NCBI GenBank assembly: GCA_025330725.1
Contig: JAIWND010000038.1
Coordinates: forward strand, 62,001 to 126,000
Origin: Chlamydoabsidia padenii
Taxonomy: Eukaryota; Mucoromycota; Mucoromycetes; Mucorales; Cunninghamellaceae
DNA: 64,000 nt
Direction: 5' to 3'
The translations under genes were made by a program, and so were the position numbers. Shown here piece after piece: positions 21,901 through 31,800 of this stretch; position 1 is the first letter of the stretch, and the number at the start of each line of letters is the position of its first letter. The notes under the pieces are model-generated. The model saw only the letters and a program-made list of their open reading frames with translations, was not told the origin of the DNA and made no database searches.

Positions 21901-22630
21901 GCCGTGCTGCTTCTTTTGTCGGTGATGATTTTGATTTTGATTTCGGTGCTTCTACTGGAAATGCTTCTGTTGATGATATTCCTGTTGGCCATGCTACTGC
22001 TTCTTTTGGTGATGATTTTGATTTTGATTTTGATTTTGATTTTGATGCCTCTGTTGGTGGTGCTACTACTTCTATTGTTGGAGAATCAAGCCTTGGTGAA
22101 TCCGACACCGTACTTGATCGTCTTTATCGTGATGACACCGAACAATAACGCCTCTATCACGAAGTGCACATGAGAGATGCAATGGAGAGAATTCGAAGAC
22201 ACCGACAACGAATTGTAGAAGAGCGACGAATCCAAGAAGAAGATAATTTGCACCTTGTAGAGATGAGTTACAACCGAATGCTTCCGAAAGACCAGACGAC
22301 CATCTTTATTACAACTACCCACCGAGACCGGTATTTAGCCGATGTTATTCGTTTTAGACGTGTACAATCCCAACACCCGCCACATTGGTTAAAAAATTAT
22401 GGTTAGTTTAATAGTCTTTTTTATCTTTATATAAATAAATAAATATATTTATCTTATCAAGTACCAATCGTTTTTGAATACTACATATTAAGGTCCATTA
22501 GCGATGATTCGTCGACCTATTTACCCTTTAATTAAAGAGAAAGAAAGAAAAAAAAACCAAGTCTTCGCGGATTTAGCCGGATAAAATATTGAAAACCTGC
22601 CACTTCTACGCGAATTTTTTGCAGGAGCTG
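18950..22630 (+). mobile_element. MULE (Mutator-like) transposon with ~60-bp terminal inverted repeats
   Basis: The ends are reverse complements of one another. The left end at 18957-19014 starts CGCGTAGAAGTGGC and runs through TTTTATCCGACTAAATCCGC; the right end at 22555-22612 closes with GCCACTTCTACGCG. Identity is about 88% by eye. Outside these, GAGCTCC (left) and GGAGCTG (right) suggest the repeats extend a little farther, with a small insertion (AATTTTTTGCA) on the right. Inside is one gene-sized transposase relic on the plus strand. I could not define a target-site duplication. Size is 3.7 kb. Confidence 0.85.
19046..22406 (+). pseudogene. MULE transposase with DDE core, SWIM finger and acidic repeats
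   Basis: Joined frames give a near-complete Mutator-type transposase. Early parts read FAGRRADYKTCLNCRNRD and QRQFGYNITRAQMYYWKSQA. The catalytic core has VDSTYKTNRLESELFG (first Asp, about 20285-20335), FCDKDSSEINAIKQTWG (second Asp), LCLWHLKRAV, and LIEAH with the Glu at about 21067. Directly after EAH the expected Trp codon is TGA (21076-21078), then RVLKRNHLYCYSR continues in frame, so this is a single nonsense change. Next is a SWIM zinc finger (CGC...CKH, 21400-21450). The tail (21621-22148) is Asp/Phe-rich with GDDFDFDFGAS-type repeats, followed by a Lys/Arg helix frame to 22406. An early frameshift lies near 19150. Introns are likely at 19887-20190, 20809-20875 and 21268-21358. Confidence 0.8.
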
Positions 22631-22650
22631 AGGCTTTTAAGATTAAATTT

Positions 22651-22690
22651 CCAAAGGAATATCATCCTCGATCGATGGATTTGGTACTAT
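22651..22690 (-). repeat. 40-bp copy of an aldo/keto reductase splice junction
   Basis: This segment matches 25208-25247, inside the intact aldo/keto reductase gene, at about 38 of 41 positions. In gene sense it includes the acceptor AG and the first codons of an exon (TACCAAATCCATCGAT). It lies 20 bp outside the right end of the MULE and is followed by an A run. It copies genomic DNA rather than mRNA, because intron sequence is included. Confidence 0.85.
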
Positions 22691-22700
22691 TAAAAAAAAA

Positions 22701-23002
22701 AAAAAAAAGGGCACAATTATTGCATGAGCATAAATAACACAACTTTATTTTGATGGAAGAATATATGGCAGAGTGATAGAGGTAGAGGTATAAACAATGA
22801 GTACGGTATATAAGTAAATGAAGGTAGGCATCAGTGACCAAATCGTAAAACACAACTGCAGGTGGCGTTTTGACTGGTATCGATCACGGTATTCAAAATC
22901 AACAGCGTGGTCTTGTACCTGACTTCCACAACATCTGGAGTCTCCGATTTGTTTACATTGGCGCCAAAATGCATCGTTAATTCCAAGCAATTTCTTAAAA
23001 AA
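22701..23002. other. Short spacer between MULE and MITE
   Basis: AT-rich DNA without recognisable coding sequence; short minus-strand frames here run on into the MITE. Confidence 0.4.
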
Positions 23003-23221
23003 GGGAACTGCTAGGCACACGGGATTATTCTTCCGTCGCAAAGAACAGGTAAAAGTCATCGCAAGCTTGGACTGACTGACACAAGGGTCTTGGTGTTTGG
23101 ATTTGCGGTACGGTAAGTTGGAAATATGTTATAGTATCCACATTGCCACTTTAATCATTAGCATCCGTTCACCATTGAGTGAGTAGTGCTCCTCCAAAAT
23201 TCCGTGCGCCTAGCATTTCCC
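23003..23221. mobile_element. MITE-like element, copy 1
   Basis: A 219-bp unit bounded by 20-bp terminal inverted repeats: GGGAACTGCTAGGCACACGG at the left and the complement of GGGAAATGCTAGGCGCACGG at the right, 18 of 20 matching. A longer relative lies at 48180-48460 in the same orientation, sharing internal words such as GTCATCGCAAGC and ACACAAGGGTCTTGG. It has no coding capacity, so it would be mobilised in trans. No clear target duplication was found. Confidence 0.8.
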
Positions 23222-23337
23222 AAACCCTTCTTCACAGTAAATAAAACTATAATCCTGATTCTGCCATATGTTGTGTGATGATGATGAATAAAAATGTAAA
23301 TGTGGTTTTATTAAAAACATAAAAAAAGCTGTCCAGA

Positions 23338-24285
23338 TCATTTGTTTCGGACGAGCAAGTCCAACAAAGCCAATCTACGGGTTTGTTGACTGTGATTTGC
23401 ATTGTTCACAACTCCCTCAGCTTCAGCAACATTTCCGGTGGGCAGGTAATCTGTTGTTTCAAAACAATCATCAAGTAGAGCATTATGTAAAATGCAACAT
23501 GGACGAATATACATAAGCAGCTTCTGACGCACTTGTAATCCGGATCCGCATGGCTTTCAGACTTTTGAAATTACCTTCCAAGGCACCCTGGTTCTGCTGT
23601 GAAGGAAATTAAACTTTGCATAATCAGTAGCCATCTAATATCCAGGCATTGACTTGAACGTGGGAACAACAGATGGGAAACAGGCATACGCAGAGTCGGC
23701 CAGGATATACTCATGCGACTGAAAGTACCTCCCTGGATCCGAGAGGAAATCACCCTCTTTTCATCATTGTCGGGCCAGTAAACAAGCTTGCAAGAATTGC
23801 CTTGACAACGTTCCACGTGATGTTGTCCACGGTTCCCTCTAAAAAATGAAAGTGTACCTGGTTTTTTAAGCGCACCTGAAATACCAAAGTAGCCGGCGAT
23901 ATGGCCAACACTGGCCCCGTTGCCATCGCAACCAAAGCAGCGGAATGTCAAAAAAATTGGAGCCATCTGGGTATCCATTACCACTTTGATTAAATACATC
24001 GTGATCTCCAAATGTTTCCACCATCATGTTGAAGCCAACATAAGTCATTCGGGTTTTTTGTTGAAAGTGGTGCTACTTGTTGGCCAAAAAGAGGTTCGAA
24101 TACGCAGAGACAATGCCACAATTAGCACCCCAAGTCCGAACATGCAAGTACCGATTACTTGCGACGAGCAAGTACATTACAACGATCTCACCCAAATCTC
24201 CATTATAACTGTTATCAAGGAAAAGAACTAATATAATAACCTCGAGGACTTTAAGTAGTCTTTGACGTTCAGTCAAAGTTGTCAT
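23338..24285 (-). pseudogene. Second PIF/Harbinger transposase relic
   Basis: Read on the minus strand, pieces join into a Harbinger transposase different from the one at 6-7 kb. They are MTTLTERQRLLKVLEV and VRTWGANCGIVSAYS (24285-24073), TYVGFNMMVETFGDHDVFN, then GCDGNGASVGHIAGYFGISG, KPGTLSFFRGNRGQHHVERC and YWPDNDEKRVISSRIQGG (about 23990-23700). After these come, in other frames, DSAYACFPSVVPTFKSMPGY, FLHSRTRVPLEGNFKSLKAM, whose Glu is the third catalytic residue, and a tail with RPCCILHNALLDDCFETTDY (23532-23338). Multiple frameshifts and stops show it is dead. Confidence 0.7.
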
Positions 24286-24570
24286 GGATAAAAGAAAGAG
24301 TAAGCTGGGAAGTAAGAGTAAGTGAAGGTGTTAAAGTATGTTTACGTGTCAAAGGCACAGTGACCACTGACAACTCATCTCCCCTCCAAAACGTTTTTCA
24401 TGCTTGAATCCCCTGCTGGAACACATCATATTTTGGGATTTGAAGATGGCATTCATGCAGAATGACTCGGAGAAGAGACCCTTTCACTTTTCGTTAATTA
24501 TAAAAGTCTAAAGTTTCATGTTTATTATATTAAAAGAGTAAAATCAACTAAAAGTATATCTGTAGATACT
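24286..24570. other. 3' flank of aldo/keto reductase
   Basis: Short AT-rich spacer between the Harbinger relic and the reductase stop codon. Nothing else is seen. Confidence 0.5.
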
Positions 24571-25832
24571 TTAGAAGCCGTATTCCATAACTGTACGAGG
24601 ATTATAGGGTTTTTCCAAAGCTTCAATTTCTTCGGATGTCAATTCCAGATCCAAACCAGCTATAAGATCATCCAAATGCTTTTCCTTATTGGCACCAATA
24701 ATAGGGGCGGTCATGACAGGTTTTGACAAACACCAAGCCAAAGCTACCTATAAGCAAAAATAGTCAGTATCATCATCAAGTAGGCATTATCCTTTTTTAT
24801 TGTACCTGAGCAGGGGTGACACCACGTTTTTCTGCAATGCTAATGACTTGATCCACAATTCTTTCAGTTTCAATTTCCGATGCACTCTTGAGCACTCGGT
24901 CCGATTTTGATGCCATGACTTCTGCACGAGCCGTAGTGGTATCCGTCTTGCGAGTCAAGATCCCACCCGCCAAGGGAGACCAAGGAATCAACCCAATCCC
25001 GGCATCCAAACAATAAGGTATCATTTCACGTTCGTCTTCACGGTAAAGCAAGTTATACAAGTTTTGCATCGAGACGAATTTGGTCCATCCATTCTTTTCC
25101 GCAATCTGGTTGGCTTTTTGGAATTTCCAGGCTGGCATGGAAGAGGCACCAATGTAACGGACTTTACCGGAGAGCACAATATCATGAAGAGCACGCATGG
25201 TTTCTTCCAAAGGAATATCATCTTCGAATCGATGGATTTGGTACTATAAATAAAAAAGGATTAGTTTATGGTTTCTTTCTTAATTTTTTTTTTTTTTTTT
25301 TTTTAGGGAGGGGGACTTACCAAGTCGATGTAATCCAAACCTAGGCGTTTCAAAGAGGCATCGACAGCATCAAACAAATGTTTACGAGAAGCACCGTATT
25401 GATTGACGAAATCAGGATCATTACGAGGCATAGGATTTATACCGTGGGCAGGGGTAGGCAAGGTAGCTAATGCCGCCTTGGTAGCAATGACAATTCTGCC
25501 ACGAGGCATGTTATGTTCCTTGATGGCCTTGCCCAGCACGCGTTCACTTTCACCGTTCGAGTAAATGTTGGCAGTGTCAAAAAAGTTGATCCCCTTTTCA
25601 TAGGCCTTGCCAATGATTTTGATGGATTCCTCTTCATTCAAGACCCAGCTCATCCAGTCAGAGCTACCAAAGCCCATACAGCCAAGACAAAGGCGAGACA
25701 CCTATAGCCAGAAGAAAAAAAGAAAAAGTCAGATCAGAATTCATTATGCAAGCTGTACGTCCTGATTTGATGACTTACCATTAAACCGGTGTTTCCAAGG
25801 CGAACATATTGCATCTTTGGAGTGGCAGTCAT
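24571..25832 (-). CDS. Aldo/keto reductase
   Basis: A cytosolic NADPH-dependent oxidoreductase of the AKR superfamily (YakC/Aad-like group, TIM barrel) that reduces aldehydes or ketones; the substrate is unknown. Four exons join to about 350 residues, normal for the family. They give MTATPKMQYVRLGNTGLM, VSRLCLGCMGFGSSDWMSWV, and the catalytic Asp and Tyr in FFDTANIYSNGESERVLG. The Lys is in VIATKAA and the His in YQIHRFEDDIPLEE, which completes the tetrad. Nucleotide-binding features near the C-terminus include IGLIPWSPLAGGILTRK and ALAWCLSKPVMTAPIIGANK, and the end is PRTVMEYGF. Introns fall at about 25702-25778, 25247-25318 and 24748-24806. A TATA-like GATATAAAAG lies 79 bp upstream. A 40-bp copy of its third-exon start lies at 22651. 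Confidence 0.95.
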
Positions 25833-25910
25833 TTTGTTGTTGTTAATAATTCTTGTTGTTGTTATAAGTTTTTGATGGAGAATAGTAAAAAAGAAACAGA
25901 AAACCTCCTT

Positions 25911-25920
25911 CTTTTATATC
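25911..25920 (-). promoter_or_regulatory. TATA-like box of the aldo/keto reductase
   Basis: GATATAAAAG on the minus strand, 79 bp upstream of the start codon, a normal place for a core promoter TATA element. Confidence 0.5.
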
Positions 25921-26175
25921 GATCCATGTTAAGTCTCACGGGTAATTGAAACGTTTTTCCACCGTTACATAGTTCCCAATAAGGAAGACACGGTAAGTAC
26001 ATAAAACAAGCCTTCTTCCAAATCGAGAAATCCGCTTGAATATGTTGCCGGCACTTTCCATTTTCATGCAAGACGACGGTCAAGTTCAAATCAGGTTCGC
26101 TCTTTCTTGAGTGTTGCTGAGCTACTGTAATGGATTACTCATCTCTTCTAGTACGTACGAGTATGAATGCATGAA

Positions 26176-26188
26176 GCGGGGTTTGAAA
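26176..26188 (+). promoter_or_regulatory. Recurring word upstream of AKR
   Basis: GCGGGGTTTGAAA, a one-mismatch copy, 344 bp upstream of the AKR start. Confidence 0.4.
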
Positions 26189-26408
26189 TTTTTGAAAGTG
26201 ATTATTCATACGGTACTTTTAGAGGAAGAGAAACACAGAGACATGGTAATAAAAAAAAACCCCCTCTATCCAATTTTGTAGTATGGTCAAATTTAATTGC
26301 CAGCTACCAGCATCCTATCACAAAGCTTTATATTTAGTCGGCGCTTTCAACGCATTAAGCCGACCTTGAATATCCAAAAAAGGGGTACATGAAATACGAG
26401 GCTTTTTT

Positions 26409-28136
26409 TTATTGTACATCATTTATTTCACTCTGTTCCTTGTCATATGTAATGAACTGCTGAACAATATCCTTTTCTTGGGCATTGAATTCATGGATCT
26501 GGTCGGTTTCCTTTATACAAGATGTATCAAAATCCCAGTCTTCGCCAAAAGCATAATGAGAGAAGATCAAGTACCGATCGGACCATTTATTTTTATTACG
26601 CAACAATCCACCGTTCCACCAATAAGGTCTACGACTCGCATCGAAATGTAAAATGTTGCCACACACTCGAGAAGGGTCACCACCATCACCCAAACCACCA
26701 AGAACCCCACCATAGGATTTGACAAATGCATAAGGAGTTTGTACCATTTCATAACCAATCCAAAATGTCTAACAAGGCATTAGTTTTCTTCTCTCACTCC
26801 TTTTTTTCTTCTTTACCTCTTTATCCCCATGAGCATACTTGTACGTCACTTCATCTCTCTCCCGCTTGGCATTGATTTTACAAGCCGCCAATAACCCCAA
26901 CAAGGACTGTCGCTTATTGATCACCACCACGCCAGATTCTTGTTCATGAGCTGATAAAAAGTTCCACCACCGTAATCGAGGCACGAGCGAACTAACCGAT
27001 GGTAAAAAAGAATTGAGCCAAAATCGACCCAGTGTCCAGTCGCCAAATAAGGTTCTGTCGTAAAAAAACAAGGTCCCCGTGGCCTGGTATCCCGCATCAT
27101 CAAACAAGGTATCAGGAGACTGAAAAAAATACACGTCCGCATCCATGAGAATGACCTCGTCAAATCCACTTGCTAAAACACTATATGGTTTCAAGGACCA
27201 GCCATCAAACCTCGTCCCATCCGGGTCGATGCGGTCCACAATATTAATTACCCGCACATCTTCAAAAGTGGTTTCGAGAAATCGCCGCTTGGTCAAAGAG
27301 AGATCGTCATCATTGATGGCAAACACCTCGATGGGAAGATGGCTTTTGAACACTTGCCGGATCGCCTGGATTGCTCGTTTTGCAAAATAAAATTGAGAGT
27401 TTCCGACACACATCACTATACCCCGTCCCGTTGTATTTTTATTGATGGCAAAGACGTTGGACCATTGGGGGTGAATCCAGGGGTACAATTGTTGTTCCAG
27501 GGCGGTGTACAATGGCCATGCGGGCTCTTTCTCGGGTGTCAACAACACATCAAAATGTTGATACAGCATTTTATGGACCCTGAGTTGGCTGACTAGTTGC
27601 TTGAAATTGATTCTCTGATTATCTGTTGTCAATAGATCTGCTCGTAATGTTTCTCCAAGTGACATTTGCATGAATTGGGTATCGGCATCTGAAAATCGTC
27701 CCCGCGCAAAAAAACAAAAAAAACAAAAAGTGAACTGGCATTGTCATCACCATTGCAAATTCTATTTACCTGTCCAAGGAGGAAGAGTTGATGGGAAGGC
27801 AATATCATGGGTTCGAAGGATCTGGGACCATGATTCGTCATCTGAATGATCTAAAACTGCGAAAGAAAAAAAAGGTGAGCTTTTCTCCAAAAACCTTTTC
27901 TTTTTTTGATTGGTACCTGGTTCGCGCAAAGTACGTTGACGGTCGATTCGATCAAGATAATCTTGTTTTTCTTTTTCGGCTTTTCGAGCAAGATCAAGTT
28001 GACTCATCAAGTCAAGCTCTTCTTGAAGTCGTTGTTGCCTTTGATATATAAAGAAGAAACTAATCAAGGCGAAAACAAGTAATGACAATGGTACAGCCTT
28101 GTGAAATCTTTGTTGAAGCTTCAATGGCCACATCAT
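26409..28136 (-). CDS. MNN1-type alpha-mannosyltransferase, Golgi type II membrane protein
   Basis: The N-terminus has a short basic cytoplasmic tail (KLQQRFHKA), one membrane anchor (VPLSLLVFALISFFFIY) and a coiled-coil stem (about residues 35-70), the layout of Golgi glycosyltransferases. The lumenal domain has GIVMCVGNSQFYFAKRAIQA, LPIEVFAINDDDLS, FDGWSLKPYSVLASGFDEVI and the DxD metal-sugar motif in LMDADVYFFQSPDTLF. Then come ESGVVVINKR, TFWIGYEMVQTPYAF and SRVCGNILHFDASRRPYWWN. This set fits the MNN1/Mannosyl_trans3 family, which adds mannose to outer glycan chains of wall and secreted proteins. Introns are at about 27858-27916, 27691-27769 and 26768-26817. The spliced length is about 500 residues. 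Donor and acceptor specificity cannot be read from sequence. Confidence 0.9.
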
Positions 28137-28853
28137 TCAGAAAAATGAAAAAAAAAGAAAGCGACGAGTGTAAAGAGGAGGAGCCAATGTCTTTGCATGA
28201 GCTATCCTAATAGGGGTTTGAATTAGTGGTAGTACTAACAAGGAGGGTAGGCAAGACGTAAATGGATTTTATTGGTTTATGTCAGCTTGTTTATATATAT
28301 GATAAGCATGTAACGCACCTGTGAATGATGGTTGGGCGTTTTGTGCATCTGATCTGCTATTTCACTACACTCACAATCTAACAGCCAAGGTTCTCACTCT
28401 GTACTCTCTTTTAACTTTACTTGAACACCTAGTAATATTTGCATGCGGACGGGATCTGAAAATAAACTTCGGGTTAAAATGCATGAACCGGGACTTGAAA
28501 GTAAACGATCGAAAAAAAAGATAAACCATACCATTAGAGATATGCCGATAAGACAGGACGATGACCATAATAACATGATACTTTACAAGAAGAAATCAAA
28601 ACTGGTCAAGACAATGTAAAAAAAAAATAAGTTTAGCAGACTACGCAAACATCCATTTATACAGAGATGAATGAGCATGATGCCATATAGGATCGAGATC
28701 CAATGGCTTTGGCCTTGATAAAAGTCCACGCAAATATTATTTCAATCAAAGGTAAAAAAAAAAATTTATTATGTTAAAAAGTAAAGAAGTATAACTTGAG
28801 GAGAGAGATGGAAAAGACAATTACAGGGGGGATACAATGGGGGGGTAACCAGA
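28137..28853. other. Spacer with three copies of the recurring word
   Basis: Between the mannosyltransferase promoter and the MAPKKK 3' end. Copies or near-copies of the word are at 28213 (GGGGTTTGAA), 28450 (GGGATCTGAAAA) and 28488 (CCGGGACTTGAAA). No coding sequence is recognised. Confidence 0.5.
28213..28222 (+). promoter_or_regulatory. Recurring word upstream of mannosyltransferase
   Basis: GGGGTTTGAA, 77 bp upstream of the start codon, opposite strand to the gene. Confidence 0.4.
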
Positions 28854-31800
28854 TCAGGTTTTCGTATGGTCCTAAAAGAAAAAGGCAATGTGAATAAAAA
28901 GATCTTTCCCAAACTGTTATTTTTTTTTTCCATACCTTGAATTTGAAGGAGGGATTTTGTGCCACAAAGGGATGGACCAGTAGATCTGCCGCGGTCGGTC
29001 GATCTTCGGGGTTACTATATAAAAACAAAATCAAGTCAATATCACCTATCCCTTATTTTTTTAAGGCTACATACATTATAAAACATTGTTTCAAAAAACT
29101 TTTTGCATTATCATGGATTTCGTCAGGTATAGGGGGCGCTTCAAACCGACCAAGCTATTTTAATATAAAAAAGAATAAGTAAGCATAAATGTCAATGTAT
29201 ATTGTTATATACTTACACTATACAGGGCAGCCAGCATATTCATATCCAACCATGGATGTTTCCCCGTCAACATTTCAATCACTGTACACCCCAAACTCCA
29301 AATATCCACTTTGGCATTATAATTCGTCCCCGACACCACTTCAGGCGCCATCCAAAACACCGTCCCCCGCATGACCGAGTTATTTCCATGAGCATCATAC
29401 GCTTTATCCTGACCAGACAGTTTGGACAGACCAAAGTCTGTGATTTTACACACCCCCGTATGCGTCAACAACACATTACCCGCCTTAATGTCACGATGAA
29501 GAATGTTGCGATCGTGGAGGTACTCGAGCCCGAGCAAGATTTGGCGAGTGAAATAACTGACCAGGCTTTCGTCGAATTTGCCTTGTTTACTGAGGCAACT
29601 GGCGATACTGCCACCCGGTACGTATTCCAAAAAAATATTGATATGGCCTTCGTCTTGGTCCACGTCGTAGCCGAGGTATTGTACGATATTGTCGTGTTCA
29701 AGGTCTTTTAAGAGTTGAATTTCTCGGTACAGGGCGTCGGCGGTGTCGTGTAATTGCTTGTTGTGTCGGTCTGATGAGGTGGTGGGAATATCGACTTGTT
29801 TCACCGCGATCCATTCACCAGCTGCCACATTCAATGCGTGGTAGACCCGTCCATAGGATCCTTTGCCAATCAATTGACCCCGCATCCATTGAAGTTTAGT
29901 AGGTGCTATACAAAGAAAATAAAAATTAGCTTCAAGACTTTTTTTTTTCTCCTTGCCCCTTTTTCATTACCTGGTTTCCCATCATGCAACGTGGTTGGTG
30001 TAGCTTCATTTGTCAATGTCATACCAGGCTTCACTTGTTGTACTTTATGTCCCCACATCTTGGTACTACGTCGTCGAAGAATATTGTTGACCCGAATAAC
30101 ATTGACTGCCTGTCGCCAATTCCGATGCGCTTCGTTCGCAACCACCCGAATAGATTTCTTGTGGCCTTGTAAACGTCGAGTCAAAGGTGCAGTTGGTACA
30201 GCTTGTTGTTGTTGGGTTTGTTCAAAAGGTTGTTGTTGTTGTTGTTGTTGTTGTTGAGGTGGTGTGGGCTGACGTGATGGTGGTTGGTCGCCTTCCAACA
30301 TGATCTCTTTATCCAGGTCATGCCCAGGTAAATACTTGTCAATGTCCTTGTAGAGCTGTTCAATCGAAGGTCGTTCCGCCCAGTTTTCTTCTTCACTATC
30401 CGTCAAATCGTGAGATGATGAGATGGGTGAATCGCTTTCCGAATGTGGTGTTGTTCTGGAAGATGATGGCAGAGTCGGTATTAAAGGTGAGCTTTGGGTG
30501 TGCCTCATGCCTGCTGGTGAACACGAAGGAGAGGTCCCAGGTGATCCATTTTTCTGTTGTCGATGTGTTGATGATGGAATTTGGATCTGAAGCCGTTTTT
30601 GCATGCGAGGAGCAGATGTTGACGATGATGCTGGGGACACCAGAGCAGGTCGTAGTGCAGGAGATGATGAAACAGAAGGTGATGTCGTAGGTGGTGATAG
30701 ATTCACAGGTGGATCTTCCAAAGTCAAACCTTCCATTGAGTCTAGATTGCCCGTGGACTGAGGTGGAACTGCCCAGAGAGATGATATGCCCGAGGAAGGT
30801 GGCGTGACAGAGGTGTTATTTGATGAAGATGAATCAGCAGTCGTAGGTTCCTGGGGTGTAGATGTTGAAGATGAATTAGATGGTGATAGTCGAGGAGGAA
30901 CGGCCCATAATCCAGAAGATAATGTATTATCCTGTTCAGTATGATGAGTTGTTGTTTTTGGTGGTATGGCCCATAAGGATGCACTTGCTGGTGTTTTTGT
31001 TGATGATGACACAGTGGATGATGATGATGGTGAAGGTACAGGTGAAGGCTGTTGCTGTTGTTGGTGTAATTGTTTTGGTGGTACAGCCCATAAAGATGCT
31101 GAAGGTGAGGGCGCAGGAGTAGTTGCATTGGTATCTTTCAAAGGACGAGGAGGAACAGCCCACAGTGAGCCTGTTGTTGATGATGATGATGATGCTACTG
31201 TTGGACTATTGGTATCTTGTGTAGAGCGAGGAGGTATTGCCCATAGAGAAGCTGTAGGTGTTTCATTTTGTCGAGGAGGCACTGCCCATAAAGATGCTGA
31301 AGGTTTACCTTCTTCCACAGAGCGTGGAGGTACCGCCCAAAGTGATGCTGAAGGTTTACCTTCTTCCACAGAGCGTGGAGGTACCGCCCAAAGTGATGCT
31401 GAAGGTGGATTATTCTCCTTTTGTTGTAGAGGTCGAGGAGGCACTGCCCATAATGATGGCGATAGTTGTTGTTGTTCTTTTTCTTCAGTTGCTTGAATAG
31501 GTCGAGGTGGAACTGCCCAAAGAGATGCAGAAGATGTTTCGATTTTAGTAGTATCATGTTGACGCGGCGGAATAGCCCAAAGAGATACTGGTTGTTGTTG
31601 TTGATGGTGATGGTGAGTATATTGATGATGTGCAGAAGAAGGTGATGATGATGATGGTGATTCCGATGTAACTATTACTGGTGCAGTTGATTTGAGTAAA
31701 ATTCGATGCTTTGAATTATCAGAGTGTCCACAAATATATACCAATTCGTCGTCTTCCAAAGGAATACCTATAATTCATGTAAAAGAAAAAGAAAAAGAGA

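Larger units (their letters stand above)
25833..26408. other. AKR promoter region
   Basis: This contains the TATA-like box and the recurring word (26176-26188), then AT-rich sequence to the mannosyltransferase stop. No other gene is seen. Confidence 0.5.

Noticed and set aside
21639..21992. Minus-strand Asn/Arg/Ser-rich frame opposite the MULE tail
   Set aside because: It is an antisense reading of the GAT/TTT-rich Asp-Phe repeats of the transposase.
22540..22700. MULE right end read as an extra exon of the aldo/keto reductase
   Set aside because: The match to the reductase is limited to 40 bp, and the intact gene at 24571-25832 is complete without it.
30966..31496. A 176-codon plus-strand frame with GGTAHKDAEG-type repeats
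   Set aside because: It is the antisense reading of the SLWAVPPR repeat DNA; the gene on the minus strand has domains, splice sites and a kinase.
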